DNA from: Perilla frutescens
Taxonomy: Eukaryota; Streptophyta; Magnoliopsida; Lamiales; Lamiaceae
Assembly (NCBI GenBank): GCA_026008535.1
Contig: BRKX01000014.1
Coordinates: 52,935,006 to 52,999,005, forward strand
Direction: 5' to 3'
DNA: 64,000 nt
Position numbers and translations under genes: made by a program. The notes beneath the pieces are model-generated. The model was not told the origin of the DNA. It saw only the letters and a list, made by a program, of their open reading frames with translations, and made no database searches. Shown one piece after another: positions 10,980 to 20,413 of this stretch; within the stretch, counting starts at the first letter, position 1, and each line of letters starts with the position of its first letter.

Positions 10980-12164
10980 CATTTCACACACACACTTCAT
11001 ATTTCACTCACACTCACTCTCACTCAAGCACACACGAAAACTCTTCCTCTCCATCAAGATTCAAGGTAAATCTCTCAAACTCTTCTATTAATCTACACCC
11101 ATTCCCCATAAATATTGATTATATGGTTTAATTGTTCATATGTTGGAAAAATTGGGAAAAATTCATGATGTTGAACCCTAGGTCTCAAATAAGCAAAAAT
11201 CCCAATGAATATGCTCACATTGTGTGTACATTGAAGAACAATGCAATTGATGGCATGGGTGAGTTGTGGGTTTGTGGAATTTTTGATAGTTTGGAGAATT
11301 AGGCTTGGAATTTTGAAAAATTGTGAAAATTGAGCATGAATGTTGAAGATTGTTTGATTTTTCACATGCTATAGCCTTATTGGGGGAACCTTGGCCTAAA
11401 TTTTGTGGGTGTTGAAACATTCTTGCATGATATGCTTATGATATTCCCAACTTGGATTGAATTGAAATTTTTGACAATGATTGTTGGAGGAAGTGAAGTT
11501 GTACATTTTGAAAAATACATGAATGATGTTCTCACTTGATGATGGCTAAGCTTTTATTCTCCTTGAAATGTTGGTTATGCCTAACTTTGGCACATTGTTG
11601 ATCTAGCCATGAAATTTGGAATTAACCAAACAAAGATAGAAAAATGAGAGATGTTGCCAATGTTGTTGGTCATAACATGTTTTCGAAGGGGGGGCTTTAT
11701 GTTTTTGACATTGTCATATATGATGGAAGCCTCTATTGAATTTTAAATATGCATTATAATATTTTGAGCATGTTGTTATGGACATTTGCGTTTGATTTTG
11801 TCACATATTTATAGAATCATGGCCTTGTCTCAATTATTATAAATGTTTGGATCTTGTAGAACAAGTTTTATCGTGGGATTGCTTGTGATATTGTCATATG
11901 ATGGGGTTAGGCCTATTATTGTCAGGATAAATATTTTGTTCATTTTTATTCTTTTGTAATGAGGATGTTGTTGGGGAAGATTGGCTTTTTGTATATAATT
12001 TTGTTTCACAACAAAGTCTCTAATAGTTTAACAGAGATACACGGGGGATTGGGTTGGATTTTGTCATATGATTTAAACCCCGTTATCTTTGCTAAACCAA
12101 AATGTTACTGTGCTGATTTATCCTAACTTTGTTGGACTTTTGTAGGTACCAATCTCACCCCAAA
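10980..12164 (+). promoter_or_regulatory. Candidate leader and 5'-UTR intron of ORF1
   Basis: 10980-11065 is a CA/CT-rich, ATG-free stretch like a plant 5' UTR. It ends CAAG and is followed by GTAAAT at 11066, a good 5' splice site. An acceptor lies at 12140-12145 (TTGTAG), with a T-rich tract and a CTAAC branch-point-like word at 12123-12127. Splicing 11066-12145 would leave a leader whose first ATG is that of ORF1 at 12165. Unspliced RNA would carry many upstream ATGs. The intron is about 1.08 kb and AT-rich. Inferred only from splice-site quality. Confidence 0.45.
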
Positions 12165-13913
12165 ATGCCAAGAAGAGGAAGGTCTTCTAAGAGGACACAT
12201 GTTGAGTCCGACCCCGAGATTGAGGCCGAAGACAAGGGTCAAGATGAGGACTTGCCGGCAAGCCATCCAATGAGGTATGGGGTCGTCCTCCATGATGAGG
12301 AACATATTGAAAACTGGAATCGAATCTTCAACGTCACCATTGCAACCACCAAGTTTATGCACGAGGGAACATGCGAAGCCCTTGGTATCAAAGATGATGT
12401 TTGGCAGCTCTTAGACCGAATTGGTTGGCTGAAAGCTCTAGAGCGGGATTGTTTGACGTATCCCCGCCTAGTAAAGGAGGTGATGAGCACTTTTGACATG
12501 AAGAGGACAGACAAGAAGGGGCCAGTTCGATGTACTTTCCGGCTTGGAAACCAAGACCGCGAGCTAACAGTAGATGAGTTGAACGAGATTTTTGGGGCCA
12601 CACAGGAGGGCATTTACCATGAGCCCCGAGAATTTGACCAAAACGTCACCTACCGCCTTCTATGCCTCACAGAGACGGAGACGGAGAATTATAGCTCTAG
12701 TATGGCCAAGGCATCCGCTATGCCCAACCCGGTCTTCCGATACCTACACCGAATCCTTGCCAACACCGTTTGGGCAAGAAGAGACAACAGTAGGCTGAGG
12801 ACGAAGGAGTTGTTTGCTTTGTGGGCTATGTTGAATGGAAGGCACTTGAACTTTGGTGCCTTCCTAATTGAGCAGATGTTTCGACAATCCCACCTCGACA
12901 GTGGACACATTTACCTTGGCGGATTGATCACTCCAATAGCAAATTACTTCGATGTTGACCTAATAGAAGAGTTGCATACACCGGGGTTGAGGATGATCAA
13001 CCTCAATCACTTGAGGAATGTAAAGATGCTGGCCTCGGATCTGAATCAATTTCTGCTGAACATGCGAGATGGGGGAACATTCCCTTTGCCAAATCAGGCT
13101 CTCACGCATGTGTCGAATTGGACTGAGCGGAGAAATTGGAAGATGGAGACAGTTGCCCATCTTCAAGCTATGGGTATAGCAGAGCAACAACGAGGGATTC
13201 GAGGAAATCTTGAGGGCCAAAGAGATGACGGAGGTGAAACAAGAGGAGAAGGGTCATCTTCAGCTGCATTCAGACGTGGACGACGTTTCAATGAAGAACA
13301 GATCACTGGCCGCTTTGATGCACTAGAGGAGACCATGTACAATTGGAGGGATGATGTGCATGATGAGTTCGGAGCACTAAGGCAAGACATGTACACGAGA
13401 TTCGATGATATCCGACACGACATGCATGGCAGGATGGGACAGATTCAGTCCAGCGTAAATGACAGATTTCATGCCATACAGACGGATATTGATGAGAGGT
13501 TTACGGGTCTTAGGGGTGACATCAGGGGACTTGCTGATAATATGGGCTCGTTCCGATCAGAGATACAGGACCTAGCCGGGATCTTCAGGGGCATGAACAC
13601 CGAGTCTGGGTCACACCAGCAGCCCTATACCCCATCTCAGCACCAGCAGATGACTCCCTACAACTCCTACCAGCATCAGCAGCATTTTCAGCAGCAGCCG
13701 CCATTCCAGTCATTGCAGCAGTTCTCGACTGGACAGTTCATGGCCTCGTCATCTTCTTCACAGCATTTTCAACAGATGCCGACGGGTCAATTCATGGCCT
13801 CCTCCTCTCAACAGTTCCAGCAATTCCAGCCTTCACAATTCATGCCATCTTCGTCCCCTTTGCAGTCTCCACATCCCCACCAGTCTTCTCATCAGCAGCA
13901 GCCACCTCATTGA
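12165..13913 (+). CDS. Athila ORF1 / env-like protein, intact
   Basis: ATG 12165 (MPRRGRSSKR) gives about 582 residues to TGA 13911-13913 with no interruption. The N-terminus is basic then acidic. Residues about 40-290 hold the conserved region of plant 'Arabidopsis retrotransposon ORF1' proteins (WQLLDRIGWLKALERDCLTYP, FGATQEGIYHEP, LFALWAMLNGRHLNFGAFL, YLGGLITPIANYF). Residues about 385-480 are a long predicted coiled coil with evenly spaced Phe/Met/Arg (for example MYTRFDDIRHDMHGRMGQI). The last 95 residues are a Gln/His/Ser/Phe-rich tail with a repeated GQFMASSS word. I see no convincing signal peptide or membrane span, so 'envelope' is a positional name. It is preserved although gag and pol are dead. 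Likely expressed, if at all, from a spliced or internal transcript. Confidence 0.8.
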   Translation: MPRRGRSSKRTHVESDPEIEAEDKGQDEDLPASHPMRYGVVLHDEEHIENWNRIFNVTIATTKFMHEGTCEALGIKDDVWQLLDRIGWLKALERDCLTYPRLVKEVMSTFDMKRTDKKGPVRCTFRLGNQDRELTVDELNEIFGATQEGIYHEPREFDQNVTYRLLCLTETETENYSSSMAKASAMPNPVFRYLHRILANTVWARRDNSRLRTKELFALWAMLNGRHLNFGAFLIEQMFRQSHLDSGHIYLGGLITPIANYFDVDLIEELHTPGLRMINLNHLRNVKMLASDLNQFLLNMRDGGTFPLPNQALTHVSNWTERRNWKMETVAHLQAMGIAEQQRGIRGNLEGQRDDGGETRGEGSSSAAFRRGRRFNEEQITGRFDALEETMYNWRDDVHDEFGALRQDMYTRFDDIRHDMHGRMGQIQSSVNDRFHAIQTDIDERFTGLRGDIRGLADNMGSFRSEIQDLAGIFRGMNTESGSHQQPYTPSQHQQMTPYNSYQHQQHFQQQPPFQSLQQFSTGQFMASSSSSQHFQQMPTGQFMASSSQQFQQFQPSQFMPSSSPLQSPHPHQSSHQQQPPH

Positions 13914-15144
13914 GCGTTAGTAACCCTTGCCACCACCTTTTTGCCTCCAAACTTATTTCCTCCTTTGGATCAAAATAAGTTTAGGGGAGGGGCAGAGAGT
14001 AGTGGTTGGCAAGGAACTTTTCTGCTCAGTTCCATGAACTTTTTACCGCTTTATTTCCTAAGACTTATCTATTTATTTATGCTTTCGGATATTGGAACAT
14101 GCTCGCATGCTTATGTTTTTATTTATGTTTAGATTATGTTAGGATTTTATATTCTTAGTTGGTATGTATGGATGATGGTAGTTAATGGATTATGATATCG
14201 CATGCCGTTTTGCTTCATGAGCATGTGATATTTCATCTATGCTTTTGTTAAATTGCCTTATGATTGTGGATTGGGCTTGTTTTGACTTAAATAGGTGTAT
14301 GTTCTTGCAACAATAATAGGGGTGTTGAGAGCATGATTATTGATGAAATTGGAATCCTTGATGAGCATGAGCTTATGTTGAAAATTTTTTGCAAAATTTT
14401 GATAAAAGCATAATGTCATGGCATGATTTTGTAACCAAGGTTCTTTAATGTCTCAAAAGTACAATTTGGGAAGGAAAAACTTACCGTGGAGAGATTTTGA
14501 TCCAAAGAGTACACAATTGTAATCTTTTCTTTGATGAGTGATTATTGGTCTTCATAGTGCACTGAGTTTTCTCTAGAACTTGCTTTGTGACTTGATTAAG
14601 GTTACAGTGGTGTGTTTGATCTCTTGAAAATGATTTAAGGCCATCTATTGTCTAAACCTCATGAAAATCCAAATTCTTAACCTTCCAATATAAATTTAAT
14701 TCCTTGCAAGCCCTTTGAGCCTTGAAACTTTTTTATTGATTTGATTGGGTTGGGAATGGAATAATTGGCAAGATTTTTGTGGACTTTTTCAAATAAAATC
14801 TTGGAAAATGAAAAAGGATAAGACAATGAATACTTTTGTGATAGAAAAAAGAACACAAGAAAGTGAACCATCTTGATCATAATTGAAAATGAAGTATAAG
14901 AAAGATAGTTCTACATATGCATCACAAAGTATGAAATATTGAAAGAAATTTGAAAAAATCTCAAACAAATATGGGTTGAAGAAATAAGGATAGAAGAGAA
15001 CTTGATTTGTTCTACCAGATTGGTAATGAAATTGGTAATGTTGGGAAGTCACTTAGCCATATATACCTACCTTTCCGAAAAGCCTTCACTACAATCCCAA
15101 AAGACCTTAATGATTCTTGGTTGAAAACACACACTAAGTAGTGG
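13914..15144 (+). other. Athila 3' non-coding region
   Basis: About 1.2 kb of AT-rich sequence without a credible gene. A purine tract TTTAGGGGAGGGGCAGAG at 13980-13997 is a candidate polypurine tract but lies far from the surviving LTR. The junction at about 15145 is abrupt: it enters the LTR at the position equal to about 4090, so the LTR start and the sequence next to it were deleted. Confidence 0.55.
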
Positions 15145-16229
15145 ACTTTTGGCATTCATTTATTGGTCCATTCATATATATATCATTTGGGCATTTCAAA
15201 AGAGGGACCAAGCAACCCTAGAACGAAAATTTACACAAGAGAAACATCAAAAAGGGGATTTTTGAAGATCAAGAACAAGATTGAAGATTCAACCATCCAC
15301 TTGAGAATCCAAGCCATAGGATTGAAGAAGGAGGACTCTACATTGGGTTCTATCACCTCTTCTCTCTTCTTTGATTTGTATTTAGAATGGGTTATTGTTC
15401 TTCATTTTGTAATCTTGATTTTATTGTTAATATGGTTGGCTAGAGCCTTAGGGCTCTAGGATGTGGTGAAACAATGTGAATATTGATCCTTGGTTTGGGA
15501 TGTATATATGTGTTGTTGCTTTGTCAAGGTTTTGATCTATGCTAGGGCTTGAATGATGTTGTTTGGTTGGCCATCTCACTAACATCACATGTATGAATCA
15601 CTTGCATCTAGTCAATCCCGTGATCATAAGCATGCTTAGATCAAATCTACATATTTGTCTTCTTAGTCGAATGTCATTATGTGGAAGGAAATGTGACCTT
15701 TAGATCCTTTTGTAGGTGTGACCTTAGAGTGCGTTAGAGATAGCCATCTTTATTGCATTCGCAATTTAAGAGATATTCGAGAGAAGCTCTTATTATATTT
15801 GTGGTCTTCCTATCTATGAACTTTGCAACAATGTATGTGTAATCCCACATTGTAGGTCAATATGAGTATTGTGTAGCCATGTCCTAGAGTTTCGCCTTAT
15901 TTGTCATCTTCAAAGCTCTCGTTTGTTTGGTATTTCATCTTGAGTGAAAAATATATTGATAATTATAGGTGTTTATACTTTTACGTCTTTTATTCTTGTC
16001 CGACAGTTTGATTGAGTAAAATACGCCCTCTGCTTATTATTCATCTAGATATTTCACTCATCTTCCGTCGTGGTAATTGCATCGTCTAATTTCTATTCCA
16101 TTTTCCTGCTGATCGATCTCGTATCATCATATCCACAATCACATGCTTGTACACTTGTAGGCATTGACACGAGTTATAAATATTGAAACAAATCACAGTA
16201 GGTTTTAAAGGTAAACTGACCAGCTGTCA
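15145..16229 (+). repeat. Athila 3' LTR, missing its first 580 bases
   Basis: Aligns with 4091-5178 of the 5' LTR, ending in the same CAGCTGTCA. The TGATGAG start and the hairpin array are absent. About 15-20 substitutions and a small AT-run length difference separate the copies by eye. Confidence 0.88.
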
Positions 16230-16234
16230 CTAAA

Positions 16235-16504
16235 CAATTTTATTTTGGGAAGTATGTTTTCCCATTTTATTTCTGTTGGTCTGTACTTATTCTGGCCCAC
16301 CAGACAATGCAGTATTAACTGCGAAAAACATTATTCGTGTTTAAAGGCACTCGCAGATCAGACTCAGGGGGAGTGTGCTTGGAACTGTCCCTGACAGTTT
16401 GTGAATATATCACTTATTTTGATATATTTTAATCTGCTTAATTCATTCAAGTGTTGTGTAGATTGAGTTGATAATTGTCGACCATAAACGCTAAAGGGGG
16501 AGAT
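16235..16504 (+). other. 3' non-coding part of the Sirevirus-like element with polypurine-like motifs 2 and 3
   Basis: Resumes the element interrupted at 3508. It contains CAGGGGGAG at 16365-16373 and AAAGGGGGAG at 16493-16502. The latter is directly upstream of the LTR start and so is the probable working polypurine tract. Confidence 0.7.
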
Positions 16505-17412
16505 TGTTAGTGCCACAGTTATACACTAAGTGTTCGTGTTGTTTTGTTAGTGAGATATGTTTGACAATGTGTGCTTGTGTATGTCCCTAAAGCTATTCGT
16601 TCCGTTGTGCGTGAAAAGAAGAATAGTTGGCAAACTATTTCCTCTGATGTCCCAGACGGAACCAGGGACACTTTTTTATGGCAGTTTTCATAAATAGAAG
16701 ATCTTGCGTGGATCCATTCGTGGAAGGCAAGATACGTTCGATTGACTGCCTTGTGGAGTAGATACAGAGCTACAAATAACCCTCATATCCAAGGAAAGTA
16801 TCTACACACGTTTGGGAAGTTTACAAACCATCAATCCACTTACCATACTGACGACGAAGAAGATCGGCGACAATTGTGAAGTGAATAATATAAGAAGACC
16901 GATTCATTGTGAAATCGGTGGACGTTGTTTTAGATTCTCTTAGCATTTATTTGAGAGTCATTGTGGTTTGTGTCCCAAGTATTTACTACTAGTTGTTCCT
17001 TAAAATAGTTCAACGTGATACACTAGTTTTGAGTGGTTACAAGTGAAACACGTGAAGGGTTTTTAATACCTGTTTTGTACGTAATCTCGGGAGAGATTGT
17101 AAGTTGAAGTCGTGGGTAGCTAGAGGGAGTCTAATGTCACGGTTGTAAAGGGATCTTACAGCTTTCGGCTAGCGAAAGAGTTCGTGGAGAAGAATGGGCG
17201 ATGTAAGGAGGGAGTCCTGTATGTGTAAGAGCCTAAATACACTTCATGAAGGAGTAAAGTCGAATTTTCAAGTTTGGGAGCAATCCCCCCATAGTAGGTT
17301 GATTAACCGAACTGGGTTATCAATCTCGTGCGTACTTTACTACTTTTTAATTTATGTTCTTACTTCTGTCCCACACATATCGTAGAACAAATAATAGCAG
17401 TATCGATTAACA
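16505..17412 (+). repeat. Sirevirus-like 3' LTR
   Basis: Starts TGTTAGTGCCACAG right after the polypurine tract. The end at 17412 is chosen because GATTAACA mirrors the TGTTA start (TGTTA...TAACA). The 5' LTR is outside the window, so the end rests on this terminal inverted repeat alone. Confidence 0.6.
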
Positions 17413-18199
17413 ATTGTGTGCACGGATTATAATTTTTCAGAAAGAATCTTCAATTATTTTCAATCTAAATTTTTTTTTAAAAAAAAAGAATATTCCAAAA
17501 AATTAACTAAGAGTGGGAACATGTTGTTTTTCCTTAAGAAATAAGGACCTCTAGATTTAAAATATTTGTTTCTAGAGGAACTCTCATGTGAGATCATCTG
17601 AATCCATTACACGAATCTTATTTGACTTAGGAATGTGGTCATTTCCCTTTTTCCTTTTTTTCAGTTTTTTTTTTACAATTTTTAATTTCGAGGTTTTGTT
17701 TTATTACATGTGTATTTAAATTTTAAAATTTATTTATTTTTTTATCTGATGCCTCGCATAGTCCACTCGTCCGATGCTAACACGTGAGCTCGTGCACTAC
17801 ATTCAATTATTAATTTTATTGAAATAAATATATAGCATAAAATGGAATTAATGACCCTAAACTTAAATTGAATACTTTATTTTTATTCGGCGTCTCACCC
17901 AGTTCTCTCACCCGAGGCTAGCACGTGAACTTGTGCATTACGCTCGATACAAAACAAGTATTTTTAAGAAGAAAATCTAAAAACAAACAAAAAATAATGA
18001 AAGAAAATGAAAAAAAAACAAAATAAATATAATAATTGGGCTCTCCGACATGTGAGGTGTGTGGACTTCACGCACTTGGGCAGGTGGTCGTGTTTGTGTC
18101 TATTTGACCCGTTTAGCGAATTATGACCTGTTAGATGTTTAGTATAAGTTTTTATCTTGTTTCACACTTTTAGATAAATTCGACGTGCTCATGTATTTG

Positions 18200-18203
<4 letters not shown>

Positions 18204-18244
<41 letters not shown>

Positions 18245-18257
18245 GTGTGTGTGTGTA
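18204..18257. repeat. (AT)n then (GT)n microsatellite
   Basis: An uninterrupted AT run to 18242, then CTGTGTGTGTGTGT. Confidence 0.95.
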
Positions 18258-18643
18258 TTCATCAAATATGTAAATAAAAAATAATTTACAAATCCAAATT
18301 GAATACGACTTTTAGAATTAATTAATATATTTAAAGATAGGAGAGAGAACCTTCTGTCACATGAGTTGTAGCCTCCTTAATTCCACCTACAGCAAATAAT
18401 ACTACACAAAAACATAAAAATAAATTAATAGAATACATTAATATTAATGTCTCAACAAATACTTTCTCCCGGCGACAAATATAAATAGTCTCTCCCTTCG
18501 CTATTTTTTAGGCATATATATTAAAAAAATGTTTTAGGCTATTAAAAAGGATTAAATTGACATACATTTTTCCTATTATACCTATTTACTTTAATTTCAA
18601 AATAACTATAATAAAAACGTTAACAAAAGACAAATCAATACAC

Positions 18644-18648
<5 letters not shown>

Positions 18649-18682
<34 letters not shown>
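18649..18682. repeat. (AT)n microsatellite
   Basis: Uninterrupted AT dinucleotide run. Confidence 0.95.
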
Positions 18683-18687
<5 letters not shown>

Positions 18688-20283
18688 TACACTAAAATTT
18701 TAGGACTGACAAAAAGGAAATTAGTGCCTATTTTTTTCACAAAATCTATATACTAAATAAAAATAGAATAGTGGGGGTATTTTAGTAAATTCATAATTAA
18801 ATTAATTTTCTAAAAAAATTCACAGTTATGTTTAACCTGATTTATTACTCAATCGGTGATGCATATTGAAAAAATCCTCCCCGCCAAACATTGCTTGCTC
18901 ATGCCGGCAGTTTTCCAAAAAACAAAAGTTTGATTAATTGGATAGACACGACATACAAGCACCTATCTAGCTAGGAAGAGATGACGTGAGCAATAGCATT
19001 CTGATAATATCTCTAATAAAATCTCTAATTATTCCCGCTGCAGTCACAAAAACTGAAAAATCTCGAATTCTTTCCGCTGCAGTCACAAAAACTGACTCAA
19101 TTCTGAATTCATAAATTTCTCCTCACATCCTCACAAGAAGATCTCCAACATTGAATTTTCTTCCAAACCAATTTCTATTCCGTTGATTCTGTCAGAATGG
19201 AGATAAACTGGCTTTCTTCCACTGTTACTGGACGGGGATTATTTGGTTTCATTGAGATTCAAGGCTCCAGGTTCTTCTAAAATAATTTCGATTCCGCCAA
19301 CAAAAACTGAAAGATAGGTGTATGTTTTTCCTCTTAGGGTAATGATGAAAAGGTGGGCCGTCAGTGGCGCAGAAAAATGCAGTATTCGACCGTAAAAATC
19401 ATTGTATGGTGTGACATACACAATTGTCCGGTGCTGACGGAAAATGACTATAGATCGGTGGCCATGAGGATATTATCACGCGTCGCAAGAGAGATCTAAT
19501 GACGTGGTTCTCTCTCTATCCCAACTTCGGTCTCATAAACTGACGCAGGTATATATTTTTGTGAATCAAATAAACTAGGGTTCTATTATTGAAATAAAAT
19601 GATGTGGTTTCTCTGATTTTGATTTCATTTTTAGATCATTCTGCAGATTATATAAACTAAGGTTTTATTATTAAAAAATAAAGATATGGATTCTCCGACT
19701 TCGGTTTCATTGTCGACAAAGATGTGCGTTAAGGATATGTATGGATGGACACTTGAGAAACAATAATATATGTGTATGATAGTGTTAGCCCAGGATCGCT
19801 AATCCATAAAGCCAGGATAGATCGATGCTACATTCATCGCATTTCATGCATGCAAATACATTGCATACTTTTGTTCAAAATAGTTTTCAGGGGTTTTCTT
19901 CTAGAAAATGCTCATTTGCATGTGCATTAGTTAAACAATTAGTACTAGAAGGAAATTATGCTATACTGATTTCGAGTGTTCTGAAATTGTTAAAAATGTA
20001 GGCAACCATATATGTATTTTCATGTTTTCACTGAGTCGGCATGGTATGATCCTAGCTTCAAGTTCATGTGATTAATCTTATACCTTGAAAATATTTTTAT
20101 TGTGTTCATCTTTAATCTAACTATAAGTTATTGGTATGTTATATATAGATTAAATTAGAGATCGAATACTTATGAACTCTACTTCATCAAATACTAAAGA
20201 AATGTTTATTTAATTTTGTAAAATGAAACAGAAAGCATATTGCGTAGATTTAGAACTTCAGTTCATAATATAATACTATCTGG

Positions 20284-20285
<2 letters not shown>

Positions 20286-20330
<45 letters not shown>
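20286..20330. repeat. (AC)n-(AT)n compound microsatellite
   Basis: About 15 AC units followed directly by about 7 AT units. Confidence 0.95.
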
Positions 20331-20331
<1 letters not shown>

Positions 20332-20413
20332 GATATACCAACAAACTGCAGTAGTTAATTACTATTTAGTTGTGTACTATTTTACCTTTTTTTCTGGTGT
20401 ACCCTTATGATGT

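Larger units (their letters stand above)
3509..16229 (+). mobile_element. Athila-type Ty3/gypsy retrotransposon nested in the Sirevirus-like element
   Basis: Order: 5' LTR 3509-5178, tRNA-Asp primer site, gag-protease 5326-7938, RT/RNase H/integrase to 10402, a long non-coding stretch, ORF1/env-like gene 12165-13913, 3' non-coding, and a truncated 3' LTR 15145-16229. Flanking pentamers CTGAA (3504-3508) and CTAAA (16230-16234) match 4 of 5, as expected of a decayed target duplication. The LTR copies differ at roughly 15-20 places over about 1085 aligned bases by eye, so the insertion is not very recent. Gag, pol and integrase are all disabled; only ORF1 is open. Confidence 0.88.
1..17412 (+). 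mobile_element. Sirevirus-like Ty1/copia element, 5' truncated by the window edge and split by an Athila insertion
   Basis: The element is seen in two pieces, 1-3508 and 16230-17412. The first holds the end of copia RT and RNase H, then a long extra ORF downstream of pol; the second holds 3' non-coding sequence and a 3' LTR. Three polypurine-like AGGGGGAG motifs lie at about 3405-3417, 16365-16373 and 16493-16502, one before the breakpoint and two after it. An extra ORF after pol and repeated polypurine tracts are features of the Sirevirus lineage. The pieces join if the Athila element at 3509-16229 and one copy of its 5-bp target duplication are removed. The 5' LTR, gag and most of pol lie outside the window. 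Confidence 0.75.
17413..20413. other. AT-rich intergenic spacer
   Basis: No gene found on either strand. It holds poly(A)/(T) runs at about 17467-17488, AT, GT and AC microsatellites, two related CACGTG-containing repeats (17748-17950), a duplicated CCGCTGCAGTCACAAAAACT word (about 19037 and 19076), and three imperfect copies of a TGACGTGGTTCTCT...ACTTCGGT motif between 19499 and 19715. Confidence 0.6.

Noticed and set aside
12165..13913. True viral envelope glycoprotein
   Set aside because: No signal peptide, membrane anchor or cleavage site is visible; the name env-like reflects position only.
19200..19430. Possible small host gene or leader near ATG 19198
   Set aside because: Frames are short, no domain, and splice sites could not be paired; left as spacer.
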